A stretch of 64,000 bases of DNA, from the NCBI RefSeq assembly GCF_001315015.1, contig NZ_CP012915.1, positions 248,001 through 312,000 on the forward strand, written 5' to 3'. Under the pieces are notes generated by a model. The model saw nothing but the letters and a program-made list of their open reading frames with translations. It searched no databases and had not been told where the DNA came from. Each line of letters starts with the position of its first letter. Within the stretch, counting starts at the first letter, position 1. The DNA is from Azospirillum brasilense (GTDB lineage Bacteria > Pseudomonadota > Alphaproteobacteria > Azospirillales > Azospirillaceae). The position numbers were made by a program, and so were the translations under genes. This document shows positions 1-8,451 of this stretch, in pieces.

Positions 1-1050
1 GGAGGCGCCGCCCAGCACCATCACCATGCGCGAGCGCTCTTGGATCATCGCAGCCAGATCGCCGGTGCGGTCGGTGGACTGGTCATGGATGGCGTCGAAC
101 AGGGCCAGGGTGAAGCGGTCCACCGTCTCCACCAGGACACGCGACTGGCCGGACAGCGCCTGGGCGCGGTTGCGCGCCTGCAGCCGCTCGGCGGAGCTGT
201 CGAACAGCCCGCCCGGCGCCACCAGGATCGTGGCGAGATCGGCCCGGATGCGCTCCATGGCGGTGCCCTCCGGCTCGGGCGTGGCGGCGGCCAACCGACC
301 CAGCTCGGCCAGCGTGTTCTCCGCGTTGCGGCGCTCGACCCGCAGCCGGTTCAGATGGTCGGTCTGCATCGCCCCGGCGGCCCGCGCCATCAGCGCCCCC
401 GCCCGCACCGCCCAGGCGCCCAGCATGCCGCCCTCGCCGGGCGCCGCCACGGTCGGAGCGGTTCCGGGTTCCGCCCCCGGCAACCGTTCCAGTGCGTCGG
501 CAAGCTGGGCCAGCGCGCGGATCGCTTCCGCCTGACGGGCGCCGGCCTCGATCTGCCGGCCGACCTCGGCGTTCAGATCGGCCACCGTCGCCGCCAGGAT
601 CAGCAGGGTGGATTGGGCCTGTTCCAGAAGCCGCAGCTCGTCGCTTTCGCCATCGCCGCCCGGCTCCCCTTGCTGGTGGAGGTCGTGCATGCGCTCCACC
701 AGCTTCCTCAGGAATTCCAGTTCGCTGATGAGTTCGTCGTAGATGGCCCGGCGCTGCGGGGTGGTGGCCGCTCCCGCCAGGACGGGCAGGCGGGCGACCA
801 GCTTCTGGAGCGAGCCGCGCAGCTCCGCGCTGGTGATGACCTTCGGCAGGGTGGTGGTGGACAGCACCGACACCTCCCCCCGGAACAGCTGGAAGGAGGA
901 CAGCGACACGACGCCGACCAGCAGGACCAGCATCGTCATGATGGTCAGGCCGATGGAAATGCGCAGCACGATGCCAGCGCGCGCGCCACGGCGCCGGCGC
1001 AGGGGCTCAGCGGCATCGGTGCGGTCGGTGGAAGGCGGCGTGGCGTCCAT
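1..1050 (-). CDS. Membrane sensor protein, probable histidine kinase, N-terminal part (truncated by window)
   Basis: Read on the minus strand from an ATG at 1050, the frame stays open for 350 codons to the window edge, so the C-terminus is missing. Residues about 1-25 are basic and cytoplasmic, followed by a membrane helix (about 26-52). A long, mostly helical, Ala/Leu/Arg/Glu-rich region follows, with heptad-like stretches, no cysteine and several QAEAIRALAQL-type helices, resembling the periplasmic helical sensor of TorS-like kinases. No catalytic domain is visible yet, so 'kinase' is inferred. The gene starts 7 bp after the stop of the 5'-nucleotidase-like gene and is almost certainly cotranscribed with it, which suggests that the secreted protein is the ligand-binding partner of this receptor. 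Confidence 0.7.
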   Translation of the reverse strand, partial: MDATPPSTDRTDAAEPLRRRRGARAGIVLRISIGLTIMTMLVLLVGVVSLSSFQLFRGEVSVLSTTTLPKVITSAELRGSLQKLVARLPVLAGAATTPQRRAIYDELISELEFLRKLVERMHDLHQQGEPGGDGESDELRLLEQAQSTLLILAATVADLNAEVGRQIEAGARQAEAIRALAQLADALERLPGAEPGTAPTVAAPGEGGMLGAWAVRAGALMARAAGAMQTDHLNRLRVERRNAENTLAELGRLAAATPEPEGTAMERIRADLATILVAPGGLFDSSAERLQARNRAQALSGQSRVLVETVDRFTLALFDAIHDQSTDRTGDLAAMIQERSRMVMVLGGAS

Positions 1051-1057
1051 TCCGCGG

Positions 1058-2593
1058 CTACCGCTGGACCGTCAGGCGGCCGTCCAGCCGCGGCGCGAAG
1101 CTGCCGGTGCGGGCGATCCGGCTGGCCAGGATGGTCGAGACGAAATCGGCGTCCCGGTCGTCCACCAGCCGCGGGGCCGTTGACAGCATCGCATAGCCGT
1201 CGCCGCCGTTGGCGAGGTAGCTGCCGGTGGCCAACCGGAAGCGGGCCATCGGATCCACCGGCTTGCCGCCCACCGTCAGCGCCACCACCCGCCGGCCGGG
1301 CGGGCGCGACGCGTCGACGGTGACGCGGGCGTTGGACAGGTGCGGGAATCGGCCCTGCAACTGCTCGATTCCGGAGAAGCCGAACTCCAGCGCGTCGCGC
1401 AGCTGCTGCCCGGTGACCTCGATCAGCACGGCGGTGTCGTGGAAGGGGAATTCGGTCTGGATCTCCCGGCGCGTCCACACCGTGCCCGCCGCGTAGGCGC
1501 GGTCGCCGCGGAAGGAGCCGCCATTGATCAGCGCCACGTCGGCCTCCATCGCCTCGCGCAGCGAATCGGCGACGGTGTTTGCGAAGGCGTTCTCGCTGGC
1601 GCGCACCGCCTCGCGCCTCGTGTCGATGGGGGCGTCCAGACGGCCCACCTGCATGCCCAGCATGCTGTCCAGCCGCGCGCGGTAGGCCTTGGCCTGCGTG
1701 TCCAACGCCGGGTCCGGCGCCACGGTGGCGGTGTCGATGGCGCGCACGCCGCTGCTCCACACGGTGCGCGTGACGCCGTCCTTGATGACCTTCTCCGCGG
1801 TGACGTCCAGGGCCAGGACCCAAGCGGCCTGCGGCTCGATCGTCGCGCTCAGAGTCTTGCCGTCGTAATCCACGGCGACCACCCGCCCACGGTCCTGGTA
1901 GAGCACGATGTCGGCGGCGCCGGAGGCGATTACCTCGCGGTGGGTGCCGCCGGAATCGCCGGTCAGCGCCACCACCAGATCGGCGCCGGCGTTGCGCAGC
2001 TCCTTCGCCTTCTGGGCCAGCACCGGACCCGGCGGCAGGAAGTCGGTGCGCGGCGAGCGGGTGATCTCCCCCGTCCGTGCCGGCGCCGCGGCCAGCACCC
2101 CGACGCGCATCGGCCCGGCGTTGAGCATCGCCCGGTCCTCCAGCCCGTCCAGCGGCTTGCCCGTCTGGCGGGCCACCGCGTTGGAGACGACCATGGGAAA
2201 GTTCGCCTCGAAGGCGCGGGTCATAAGCACGTCGTCGCCGTGATGGAATTCCCGGTTCAGTGCCGCCATGGCGTCGATGCCGACCCCGTTCAGCAGGTCG
2301 ATGACATGCGCCCCCTGGTCGTAAAAGGACAGGACGGAAGGCGCGAGCGCCTGCCCGCCGTGCAGGACCAGCACGGTGCCGCCCGCCGCCCGTTCCTGCC
2401 GGACCAGCGTGGCGAGCCGGGCGATGCCGCCGCGTCCCTGCACGTCCTCCAGCTCGGTCGTGCTGTGGGCGTAGAGGATGGTGAAGCGGGTGGGGTCCGC
2501 CCACGCGGTTCCGCAAGCCCAAACTCCGAGAACCAGCGCGAACACCGGGTGCAGCCAGACACCCCTGCCGAATCCCATGCCGTCGTTCCCCAT
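1058..2593 (-). CDS. Secreted 5'-nucleotidase/UshA-like protein with a degenerate metal site
   Basis: The 511-residue protein starts with a signal peptide (residues 1-32, cleavage after AWA). The C-terminal half matches the 5'-nucleotidase C domain well (NGGSFRGDR, an FPF turn, YLANGGDGYAML). The N-terminal metallophosphatase half keeps the fold-level pattern but loses the metal ligands. Where UshA has a D-x-H pair there is YAHSTT (41-46), the GGD motif is GGQ (79-81), GNHE is LNRE (112-115), and the later histidines are not present in LTGDSGG and VLYQDRG. I infer a binding protein or pseudoenzyme rather than an active nucleotidase. It lies directly upstream of a membrane sensor gene in the same operon. 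An enzyme with an unusual metal site cannot be excluded. Confidence 0.85.
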   Translation of the reverse strand: MGNDGMGFGRGVWLHPVFALVLGVWACGTAWADPTRFTILYAHSTTELEDVQGRGGIARLATLVRQERAAGGTVLVLHGGQALAPSVLSFYDQGAHVIDLLNGVGIDAMAALNREFHHGDDVLMTRAFEANFPMVVSNAVARQTGKPLDGLEDRAMLNAGPMRVGVLAAAPARTGEITRSPRTDFLPPGPVLAQKAKELRNAGADLVVALTGDSGGTHREVIASGAADIVLYQDRGRVVAVDYDGKTLSATIEPQAAWVLALDVTAEKVIKDGVTRTVWSSGVRAIDTATVAPDPALDTQAKAYRARLDSMLGMQVGRLDAPIDTRREAVRASENAFANTVADSLREAMEADVALINGGSFRGDRAYAAGTVWTRREIQTEFPFHDTAVLIEVTGQQLRDALEFGFSGIEQLQGRFPHLSNARVTVDASRPPGRRVVALTVGGKPVDPMARFRLATGSYLANGGDGYAMLSTAPRLVDDRDADFVSTILASRIARTGSFAPRLDGRLTVQR

Positions 2594-3018
2594 CCAGCGC
2601 CCGCGCGGTCATCACAGCCGTGGGCCGCACCCCCGGTTCCGCGCCGGATTATGCGCGTTCGCACGTCGGTGGTGAAGCTGTACCGAGGATGACAAATCGC
2701 CCCGTTCCGCGCGGGGACCGCGGCCGGCCGCGATGGGGAAACCGGAAATACCAAAAAGCCATATTTTTTACATGGAATTATCGGCCTATGCGGATGTTGC
2801 ACCGCACCCATTCCGCATTGGTAATACCAGTTCGAAGGGGGTGCCCCTATTCTCCGCCAGCCCATTCTCGGGGCGTTTCCTCCCAAGACTCAAGGCCGGA
2901 GCGGTTGCTCCGGCCTTTTTTTCGTCCGCTGAGCGTCGCACACCGGGGCCAGCTGGTGTGAAGCCGGGGGAGCGTGCGGCGGATTGCGGACGGGCAAGGT
3001 TGCGTTATCCTGCGGCTC
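2594..3018. other. Intergenic region between divergent genes, with a low-GC segment
   Basis: This 425 bp gap must hold the promoters of the minus-strand nucleotidase-like gene and the plus-strand MocR gene. About 2735-2800 is clearly richer in A/T than the rest of the window. A strong plus-strand intrinsic terminator sits at 2892-2922 with no recognisable open reading frame upstream of it. I see no convincing protein-coding gene here; a small RNA is possible (see findings). Confidence 0.5.
2892..2922 (+). terminator. Strong intrinsic terminator with no upstream gene
   Basis: An 11-bp stem (AAGGCCGGAGC paired with GCTCCGGCCTT) with a GGTT loop is followed by seven T residues, a textbook rho-independent terminator on the plus strand. 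No plus-strand coding gene precedes it, so it may end a small untranslated RNA. Confidence 0.8.
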
Positions 3019-4461
3019 ATGCCTTCCCTCCCCCCGGAAACTCTGGATATCGCCCTCAGCCGGACCGCGAAGGTTCCGCTGTCCACACAGATCCACGCCG
3101 CCTTGCGCGATGCCATCCGCGAAGGGCGGCTGGCCGGAGGGGCGCGATTGCCATCCTGGCGGGATCTGGCCGCGCAGCTCGGGGTGTCCCGTGGGACGGT
3201 GCGCGACGCCTATGAGCGGCTGATCGACGAACAGCTTGCGGTCGGTCTGGGCGCCGCGGGGACGCGGGTCGCCGAGGGGGCCATGGCGGGGCCGTCCCCC
3301 GATGGGCCGGTCCAGGCTCCGTCCTTCCCGGAACTGTTTTCCAATTTCGAGCGGACGCCGCTGCCCTTTCAGATGGGCGTTCCGGCGCAAGACGCCTTTC
3401 CCTTCACGCTGTGGTCCCGGATCGTCGGGCGGGCGGCGCGGGCCGCGGCGGCGGCTCCGGTCGGCTATCCCGATCCTCGCGGCCATCCGGATTTGCGGCG
3501 CGAGATCGCCGCTGTGCTGGCCATCGCCCGAGGCATCCGCTGCACGCCGGAGCAGATTTTCATCACGGCAGGCTATTCCGGCGCGCTCGGGCTGGTGATT
3601 CGGGCCTTGCGGCTCGACGGCGCCACCGCCTGGATGGAGGAGCCCGGCTTTCCCCTGACCCGCCGCGCCCTTCACCTCGCCGGCATGACCGTGGTGCCCG
3701 TGCCGGCGGACGGCGACGGGATCGACATCGATGCGGGACTCGCGCGGGCGCCGGCGGCGGGCTTGGCCGTGGTGACGCCCGGCCAGCAGGCGCCGCTCGG
3801 CGTGACTCTGACCTTGCCGCGCCGTCTCGCCCTGCTGGAATGGGCCTCGCGGACCGGGGCGTGGATCGTCGAGGATGATTATCTCAGCGAGCTGCAACTG
3901 AAGGGCCGGGCCGCTCCGGCACTGGCCTCCCTCGACCGGCAGGGGCGGGTGCTGCACGCCGGCACCTTCAGCAAGACGATCACCCCGGCGCTGCGGCTCG
4001 GCTTCCTGATGGTGCCGCCGGGGGTGGCTGGTCTCTTCGGAGAGGCCGCCGCCTGCCTGTCCCCGGCCCCGGCGGCGGCGATGCAGCGGGCGGTCGCCGA
4101 CTTCATGGCGGGCGGGCATTACTTTCGACACCTGCGCCGGATGAAGCGGCTTTACGCCGCCCGCCAGCAGGCGCTTCTGGCGGCCATGCGCGACGCCGCG
4201 GGGGCGGCATCGCCGCTGGCGGTGGAGGCGTCGGGAAGCCTGTCGGTCCGCCTGCTCCTGCCACCGGGCAGCGATGACATCGCCATCGCCGCGGCGGCGC
4301 GGGCGGACGGCCTCGCTCCGGTGCCGCTGTCGCCCTGGTACGCCGATGGCCCGGAGGCCGCGCGCCCCCGGGGGCTGCTGCTGGGCATCACCAACCTGCA
4401 GGAACGGCGCCTGTCCGACGATTGCCGCCGGTTGGCCGAGTTGGCGAAGCGGTATGGCTGA
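3019..4461 (+). CDS. MocR/PdxR-type GntR regulator with aminotransferase domain
   Basis: A 480-residue protein with an N-terminal GntR winged helix (about residues 12-80; LPSWRDLAAQLGVSRGTV, AYERLIDEQ) joined to a fold-type I aminotransferase-like domain. The PLP-binding lysine lies in the GTFSKTITPALRLGF stretch, and the VEDDY motif is present upstream of it. This family (PdxR, GabR, TauR) binds PLP and usually activates a neighbouring gene; no pyridoxal or GABA gene is adjacent, so the target is unknown. The start is the ATG at 3019, since upstream in-frame codons lack a ribosome binding site. The gene ends 15 bp before the convergent AhpD-like gene. Confidence 0.85.
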   Translation: MPSLPPETLDIALSRTAKVPLSTQIHAALRDAIREGRLAGGARLPSWRDLAAQLGVSRGTVRDAYERLIDEQLAVGLGAAGTRVAEGAMAGPSPDGPVQAPSFPELFSNFERTPLPFQMGVPAQDAFPFTLWSRIVGRAARAAAAAPVGYPDPRGHPDLRREIAAVLAIARGIRCTPEQIFITAGYSGALGLVIRALRLDGATAWMEEPGFPLTRRALHLAGMTVVPVPADGDGIDIDAGLARAPAAGLAVVTPGQQAPLGVTLTLPRRLALLEWASRTGAWIVEDDYLSELQLKGRAAPALASLDRQGRVLHAGTFSKTITPALRLGFLMVPPGVAGLFGEAAACLSPAPAAAMQRAVADFMAGGHYFRHLRRMKRLYAARQQALLAAMRDAAGAASPLAVEASGSLSVRLLLPPGSDDIAIAAAARADGLAPVPLSPWYADGPEAARPRGLLLGITNLQERRLSDDCRRLAELAKRYG

Positions 4462-4476
4462 CCCGGCGAAATGGGC

Positions 4477-4926
4477 TCAGCGGGCCGCGGCGGGAACCGT
4501 GCGGAAGCTGATGGCGAGGCGGTTGTAGAGGTTCATCAGGCCGATGGCGATCGTCAGGTCGGCCACCTCCTTCTCGGAGAACTGGGCCGACACCGCCTGG
4601 AACTCCGAATCCGGGACGGCGGTTTCGGCCACCCGCGTCACCGTCTCCGCCCAGCGCAGCGCGGCGCGCTCGCGGTCGGTGAACAGCGTCTCCGCCTCGT
4701 GCCAGACCGGCACCAGCACCAGCTTGTCGATGGTGATACCGTTCTTCAGCAGGTCGCGGCTGTGCAGGTCGATGCAATAGGCGCAGCCGTTGATCTGCGA
4801 GACCCGCAGATAAACGAGATCGATCAGCGTGACCGGGAGCCCGCACTGGCTGACGTAGCCGTGCGCGCCGGCGAGGGCCTTCATGCCGGCGGGGGTGGTG
4901 GCGTGGTAGTCGAGACGCGGTGACAT
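4477..4926 (-). CDS. AhpD-like / carboxymuconolactone decarboxylase family protein
   Basis: A 149-residue helical protein with the AhpD CxxC-x3-H signature (GCAYCIDLH, about residues 47-55), so it is probably a thiol-disulfide or peroxidase-type alkylhydroperoxidase rather than a true decarboxylase. TLIDLVYLRVSQING just before it is the usual family helix, and the length is typical. A TTGAGGA ribosome binding site lies upstream of the ATG. It is transcribed away from the TetR gene, which is on the same strand 126 bp upstream; that gap contains no other gene. The substrate is unknown. Confidence 0.8.
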   Translation of the reverse strand: MSPRLDYHATTPAGMKALAGAHGYVSQCGLPVTLIDLVYLRVSQINGCAYCIDLHSRDLLKNGITIDKLVLVPVWHEAETLFTDRERAALRWAETVTRVAETAVPDSEFQAVSAQFSEKEVADLTIAIGLMNLYNRLAISFRTVPAAAR

Positions 4927-5052
4927 GGCGGTTGGTCCTCAAGGGGGATGCGGGAAGGTCCCGGCTGCCGCTGATCCTGCACCGTCCGCCGGTCAGTCAT
5001 AAGGACCAAGACGTGACGGAAATCCTGCACCATCCTCCGCAGGGGGGACCCG

Positions 5053-5652
5053 TCAGGCGCCTGCCAGCTCCCGGCGGAAGGCGCGGTCCATCATGGCGGC
5101 CACCCGCTCCAGCCTTTCGCGGTCCGCGCCGTCGCGGGCCGCCGCCGACATTCCCAACATCGCCACCACCACCAGATCGGCCAGCGCGTCGGCGCGGTCC
5201 GGCGCCTCGGTGGCGATAAAGTCGCGGACCGCCGCGCAACCCTCGCGTTTGGCCGCGTCGGCCAGAGCCTGCGCTTCCGGGTCGGCGCTGTTGCGCGCGC
5301 CATCGAGCACGAGGCACCCCGCCGTTCCGCCCTGGCCGGGATAAAGCTCCGCGGCGAGCGCCAGCGTCCGTCCGATCACCGTTGCCACGTCGCCGCCCTC
5401 CGCCAGAGCCCGCGCAAAGATGTTCGCCTCGCCTGCCGCATAGCGTCGCAGCGCCCGTTCGAACAGCCCTGCCTTGCTGCCGAAGGCGGCATAGAAGCTC
5501 GGCGGCTTGATGCCCAGTTCGGCCCCCAGTTCGGCCACGCCGACCGCGTCGTAACCGCGGGCGTGGAACAGCCGCATCGCCGTCTCCACCGCCTCGTCCA
5601 CGTCGAAGGAACGCCGCCGTCCGCGCGGCTCCGATTTTTTTGTAGCAGTCAC
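5053..5652 (-). CDS. TetR/AcrR-family transcriptional regulator
   Basis: A 199-residue protein with an N-terminal TetR helix-turn-helix (about residues 18-62; AMRLFHARGYDAVGVAELGAELGIKPPSFYAAFGSKAGLF) and an all-helical ligand/dimer domain. The likely start is a GTG at 5652, preceded by AAGGAT; this start lies inside an operator-like repeat (5643-5654), which is a good sign of autoregulation. It is divergent from the SDR gene at 5726, so it probably represses both. The inducer is unknown. Confidence 0.85.
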   Translation of the reverse strand: MTATKKSEPRGRRRSFDVDEAVETAMRLFHARGYDAVGVAELGAELGIKPPSFYAAFGSKAGLFERALRRYAAGEANIFARALAEGGDVATVIGRTLALAAELYPGQGGTAGCLVLDGARNSADPEAQALADAAKREGCAAVRDFIATEAPDRADALADLVVVAMLGMSAAARDGADRERLERVAAMMDRAFRRELAGA

Positions 5653-5704
5653 TATAAAAAATCCTTGCGCGATGCCCTGGAGTGATTTTATATAGCGGTC
5701 ACTA
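5643..5704. promoter_or_regulatory. Two operator-like 12-bp repeats between tetR and SDR
   Basis: TAGCAGTCACTA at 5643-5654 and TAGCGGTCACTA at 5693-5704 are direct repeats differing at one base, 50 bp apart (about five helical turns), and bracket the A/T-rich divergent promoter region. Each is weakly palindromic (TAG...CTA). By position they are the likely binding sites of the adjacent TetR protein. Confidence 0.6.
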
Positions 5705-5725
5705 CATTAATTCAAGGAACCGATC

Positions 5726-6439
5726 ATGAGCGACTTCGCGGGCAAGAACATCCTGGTGCTGGGCGGCAGCCGGGGCATTGGCAAGGCCATCGTCCAGCGT
5801 TTCGCGGCGGGTGGCGGGCAGGTCGCCTTCACCTACGCCGGTTCTGCCGATGCCGCCGCGGCGCTGGCCGCCGAGACCGGGTCCGAGGCGATCCGCACCG
5901 ACAGCGCCGACCGCGACGCGGTGATCGCCACGGTGGCCGGGCGGGGCGCGCTGGACGTGCTGGTCGTCAACGCCGGAGTCGCCATGATCGGCGATCCGCT
6001 GACCTTCGACCCCGACGAGGTTGACCGCATGATCGACATCAACGTGCGCGGGCCCTACCACGCCGCGGTCGAGGCGGCGCGCCACATGACCGGGCCGGGG
6101 CGCATCATCGTCATCGGATCGGTCAACGGCGACCGGATGCCCTTCGCGGGCGGTGCCGCCTACGCGCTCACCAAGTCGGCGGTCCAGGGCATGGTGCGCG
6201 GTCTGGCGCGCGATTTCGGGGACCGCGGGATCACCGTCAACGCCATCCAGCCGGGACCGACCGACAGCGACATGAATCCGGCCGACGGCCCGATGGCCGC
6301 GGCCATGCACGGCTTCATGGCGATCAAGCGCCACGCCCACGCCAGCGAGGTCGCCGAGCTGACCGCCTTCGTCGCCGGTCCGCACGGCGCGATGATCACC
6401 GGCTCGTTCCAGACCATCGACGGCGGCTTCGGGGCCTGA
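5726..6439 (+). CDS. Short-chain dehydrogenase/reductase
   Basis: A 237-residue classical SDR with the glycine-rich NAD(P)-binding motif GGSRGIGKA near residues 13-21, the NAG motif (VVNAGVAM), the catalytic serine in IGSVNGD, the YxxxK pair in YALTKSA, and a C-terminal IDGGFGA. The start ATG has AAGGA upstream. It is divergently transcribed from the TetR regulator across the paired operators, so it is probably induced by that regulator's ligand. The substrate (an alcohol or ketone) cannot be told from sequence. It ends 9 bp before the convergent bluB. Confidence 0.85.
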   Translation: MSDFAGKNILVLGGSRGIGKAIVQRFAAGGGQVAFTYAGSADAAAALAAETGSEAIRTDSADRDAVIATVAGRGALDVLVVNAGVAMIGDPLTFDPDEVDRMIDINVRGPYHAAVEAARHMTGPGRIIVIGSVNGDRMPFAGGAAYALTKSAVQGMVRGLARDFGDRGITVNAIQPGPTDSDMNPADGPMAAAMHGFMAIKRHAHASEVAELTAFVAGPHGAMITGSFQTIDGGFGA

Positions 6440-6448
6440 CGGCGGCCT

Positions 6449-7108
6449 TTACGTCGTTTCGCCCCAGCGGTCGCGGAAGACGAGGTCTTCCAGGGGAAGC
6501 CGGCTGCGCCAGCCGGCTTTCTCCAGTTCCGGCGTCTCGTGGAAATGGGAGACGTAGCCGAGGCAGAGATAGGCCACCGGGACGATCCGTTCCGGGATGC
6601 CCAGCGCCTCGCGCAGCCTGTCCTCGTGCAGGATGCTGACCCAGCCGACGCCCAGCCCTTCCGCCCGGGCGGCCAGCCAGAGATTCTGCACCGCGCAGAC
6701 GCAGGAATAGAGGTCCATGGTCGGGATGTGCGTCCGCCCCAGCACCACCGGGCCGGAGCGCTCCCGGTCGCAGGTGATGCACAGGTTGACCGGCGCCTCG
6801 CGGATGCCTTCCAGCTTCAGGCGGCTGTAGAGGGCCTTGCGCTCCCCGGTGAAGAGGGCGGCTGCCTCCTCGTTGGCCTGGGAAAAGTCGGCGTGGATCT
6901 GCGACTTCACCGCCGGGTCCTGGACGACGATGAAGTTCCACGGCTGCATGAAGCCGACCGACGGCGCGTGGTGTGCGGCGGTCAGCACGCGGGTCAGCAC
7001 GTCTTCCGGCACCGGGTCGGGGGCGAACTGCCCGCGCACGTCGCGGCGCGAGAAGATCGCCTTGTAGAGCGCGTCCCGCTCCTCCGGTGCGAAGGCGTGG
7101 TCGCTCAT
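6449..7108 (-). CDS. bluB: 5,6-dimethylbenzimidazole synthase BluB
   Basis: A 219-residue flavin nitroreductase-fold protein that matches BluB, which fragments FMNH2 with oxygen to make the lower ligand of B12. Visible signatures are the SRRDVRGQF start, AHHAPSVGFMQPWNF, and the late DRLREALGIPERIVPVAYLCLG. The ATG at 7108 overlaps the cobB stop (ATGA), so it is the last gene of cobA-cobB-bluB and is translationally coupled. Its place in a cobalamin cluster supports BluB over a general nitroreductase. Confidence 0.92.
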   Translation of the reverse strand: MSDHAFAPEERDALYKAIFSRRDVRGQFAPDPVPEDVLTRVLTAAHHAPSVGFMQPWNFIVVQDPAVKSQIHADFSQANEEAAALFTGERKALYSRLKLEGIREAPVNLCITCDRERSGPVVLGRTHIPTMDLYSCVCAVQNLWLAARAEGLGVGWVSILHEDRLREALGIPERIVPVAYLCLGYVSHFHETPELEKAGWRSRLPLEDLVFRDRWGETT

Positions 7109-8451
7109 TGGTCCGCCGCAATCACATGGAAGAACGAGGCGAAGACGCTGCCGCGCCGGCCGCCGAGCGGCCCGAGGTCCGACCCGTCCGCCGCCGTAGC
7201 GGTGACCAGCGGTTCGTCGGCTCCGCGGTCGAGGATCGAGGCGTAATGGAACTCGTGCCCGCGCAGCGCCGTTCCCGCCCGGCCCAGCGGCGTGTCGCCC
7301 AGCAGGACGGCGCGGCGGTATCCCAGATGCAGCTTGCGCTTGGCGAAGGAGGTCCGCACCCCGAGCAGCCCGAGCATCGGGTGGGTGGTGCCCGCTGCGT
7401 CCTCCAGCGACTCGCCCAGCACCATGTAGCCGCCGCACTCGCCGTAGACCGGGCGCCCGAGGGCGGCGACGCGGTGCATGCCGTCGCGGAAGCGTCCGGC
7501 GGCGGCGAGCCGTCCGGCGTGCAGTTCCGGATAGCCGCCGGGCAGATAGACGGCGTCGGCATCGTCCGGCGGCGCCTCGTTGGCCAGTGGCGAGAAGTGC
7601 GTTACCTCGGCGCCCGCCGCGCGCCAGCCCTCCAGCAGATGCGGGTAGACGAAGGTGAAGGCGGCGTCGCGCGCGATGGCGATGCGCTGGCCCAGCGGTG
7701 GCAGAGCGGGCGCATATCGTCCTTCCGGCGCGCGGGAAGGGGCCGCCAGCGCGGCCACCCGGTCGAGGTCGACATGTTGCGCGATGAAGCGGCCCAGCGC
7801 CGCCAGACGCTCCTGAAGGTCCGCCGTCTCCTCCGCCTGGATCAGGCCGAGATGACGTTCGGGCAGGATCACGTCGGGAGTGCGGGGAAGCGAACCGAGG
7901 ACGGGGATGCCCAGCGCCTCGATGGCGCCGCCGGCCAAGGCGAGGTGGCGCGGGCTGGCGATGTTGTTCAGGATCACCCCGCCGATCCGCACATCGTCGC
8001 GGTAGGTGGCGAAGCCCTTGACCAGGGCGGCGGCGGACTGCGACTGGCCCTTGGCGTTGACCACCAGGATCACCGGCCAGCCGGTGCGCGCGGCCAGTTC
8101 CGAGGTGGCGCCGGTGCCGGTCGCCCCGACGCCCGCCACCCCGTCGAACAGACCCATCAGGGCCTCGCAGACCAGCAGGTCGGTGCCCTCCCCGGCGCGG
8201 CGGGCCAGCGAGTCCAGCAGGTCCGGCCCCATCGCCCAGTTGTCGAGGTTGACGCTGGGCCGGCCGGTCGCCGCCTGATGGAAGGCCGGGTCGATGTAGT
8301 CCGGTCCCGCCTTCACCGCGCCGACGCGCAGGCCGCGCGCTTTCAGGGCGACCAGCAGGCCCAGCGTGACGGTGGTCTTGCCGGTGCCCGACGCCGGAGC
8401 CCCGACGATCAGCCCGCGCGGTGCGGCCTCGGCCATGGGGGGCTCAGCCAT
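7105..8451 (-). CDS. cobB: Cobyrinate/hydrogenobyrinate a,c-diamide synthase CobB
   Basis: A 448-residue enzyme that amidates the a and c side chains using glutamine and ATP. It carries a P-loop (APASGTGKTTVTLGLL, near residue 18), the dethiobiotin-synthetase-like ATPase half, and a class I glutamine amidotransferase half with the nucleophile cysteine in YGECGGYMVLG. The first ATG (8451) overlaps the end of cobA by 8 bp. In the late-cobalt route it produces the substrate of CobN-CobS-CobT. Confidence 0.93.
   Translation of the reverse strand: MAEPPMAEAAPRGLIVGAPASGTGKTTVTLGLLVALKARGLRVGAVKAGPDYIDPAFHQAATGRPSVNLDNWAMGPDLLDSLARRAGEGTDLLVCEALMGLFDGVAGVGATGTGATSELAARTGWPVILVVNAKGQSQSAAALVKGFATYRDDVRIGGVILNNIASPRHLALAGGAIEALGIPVLGSLPRTPDVILPERHLGLIQAEETADLQERLAALGRFIAQHVDLDRVAALAAPSRAPEGRYAPALPPLGQRIAIARDAAFTFVYPHLLEGWRAAGAEVTHFSPLANEAPPDDADAVYLPGGYPELHAGRLAAAGRFRDGMHRVAALGRPVYGECGGYMVLGESLEDAAGTTHPMLGLLGVRTSFAKRKLHLGYRRAVLLGDTPLGRAGTALRGHEFHYASILDRGADEPLVTATAADGSDLGPLGGRRGSVFASFFHVIAADQ

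Noticed and set aside
26..1323. Plus-strand frames at the left end
   Set aside because: The minus strand encodes a coherent membrane sensor protein up to the window edge and the 5'-nucleotidase-like gene; the plus frames have no features.
945..2630. A 561-codon minus-strand frame overlapping the nucleotidase-like gene
   Set aside because: It is out of frame with the UshA-like protein and is Arg/Gly-rich noise; it also runs into the sensor gene.
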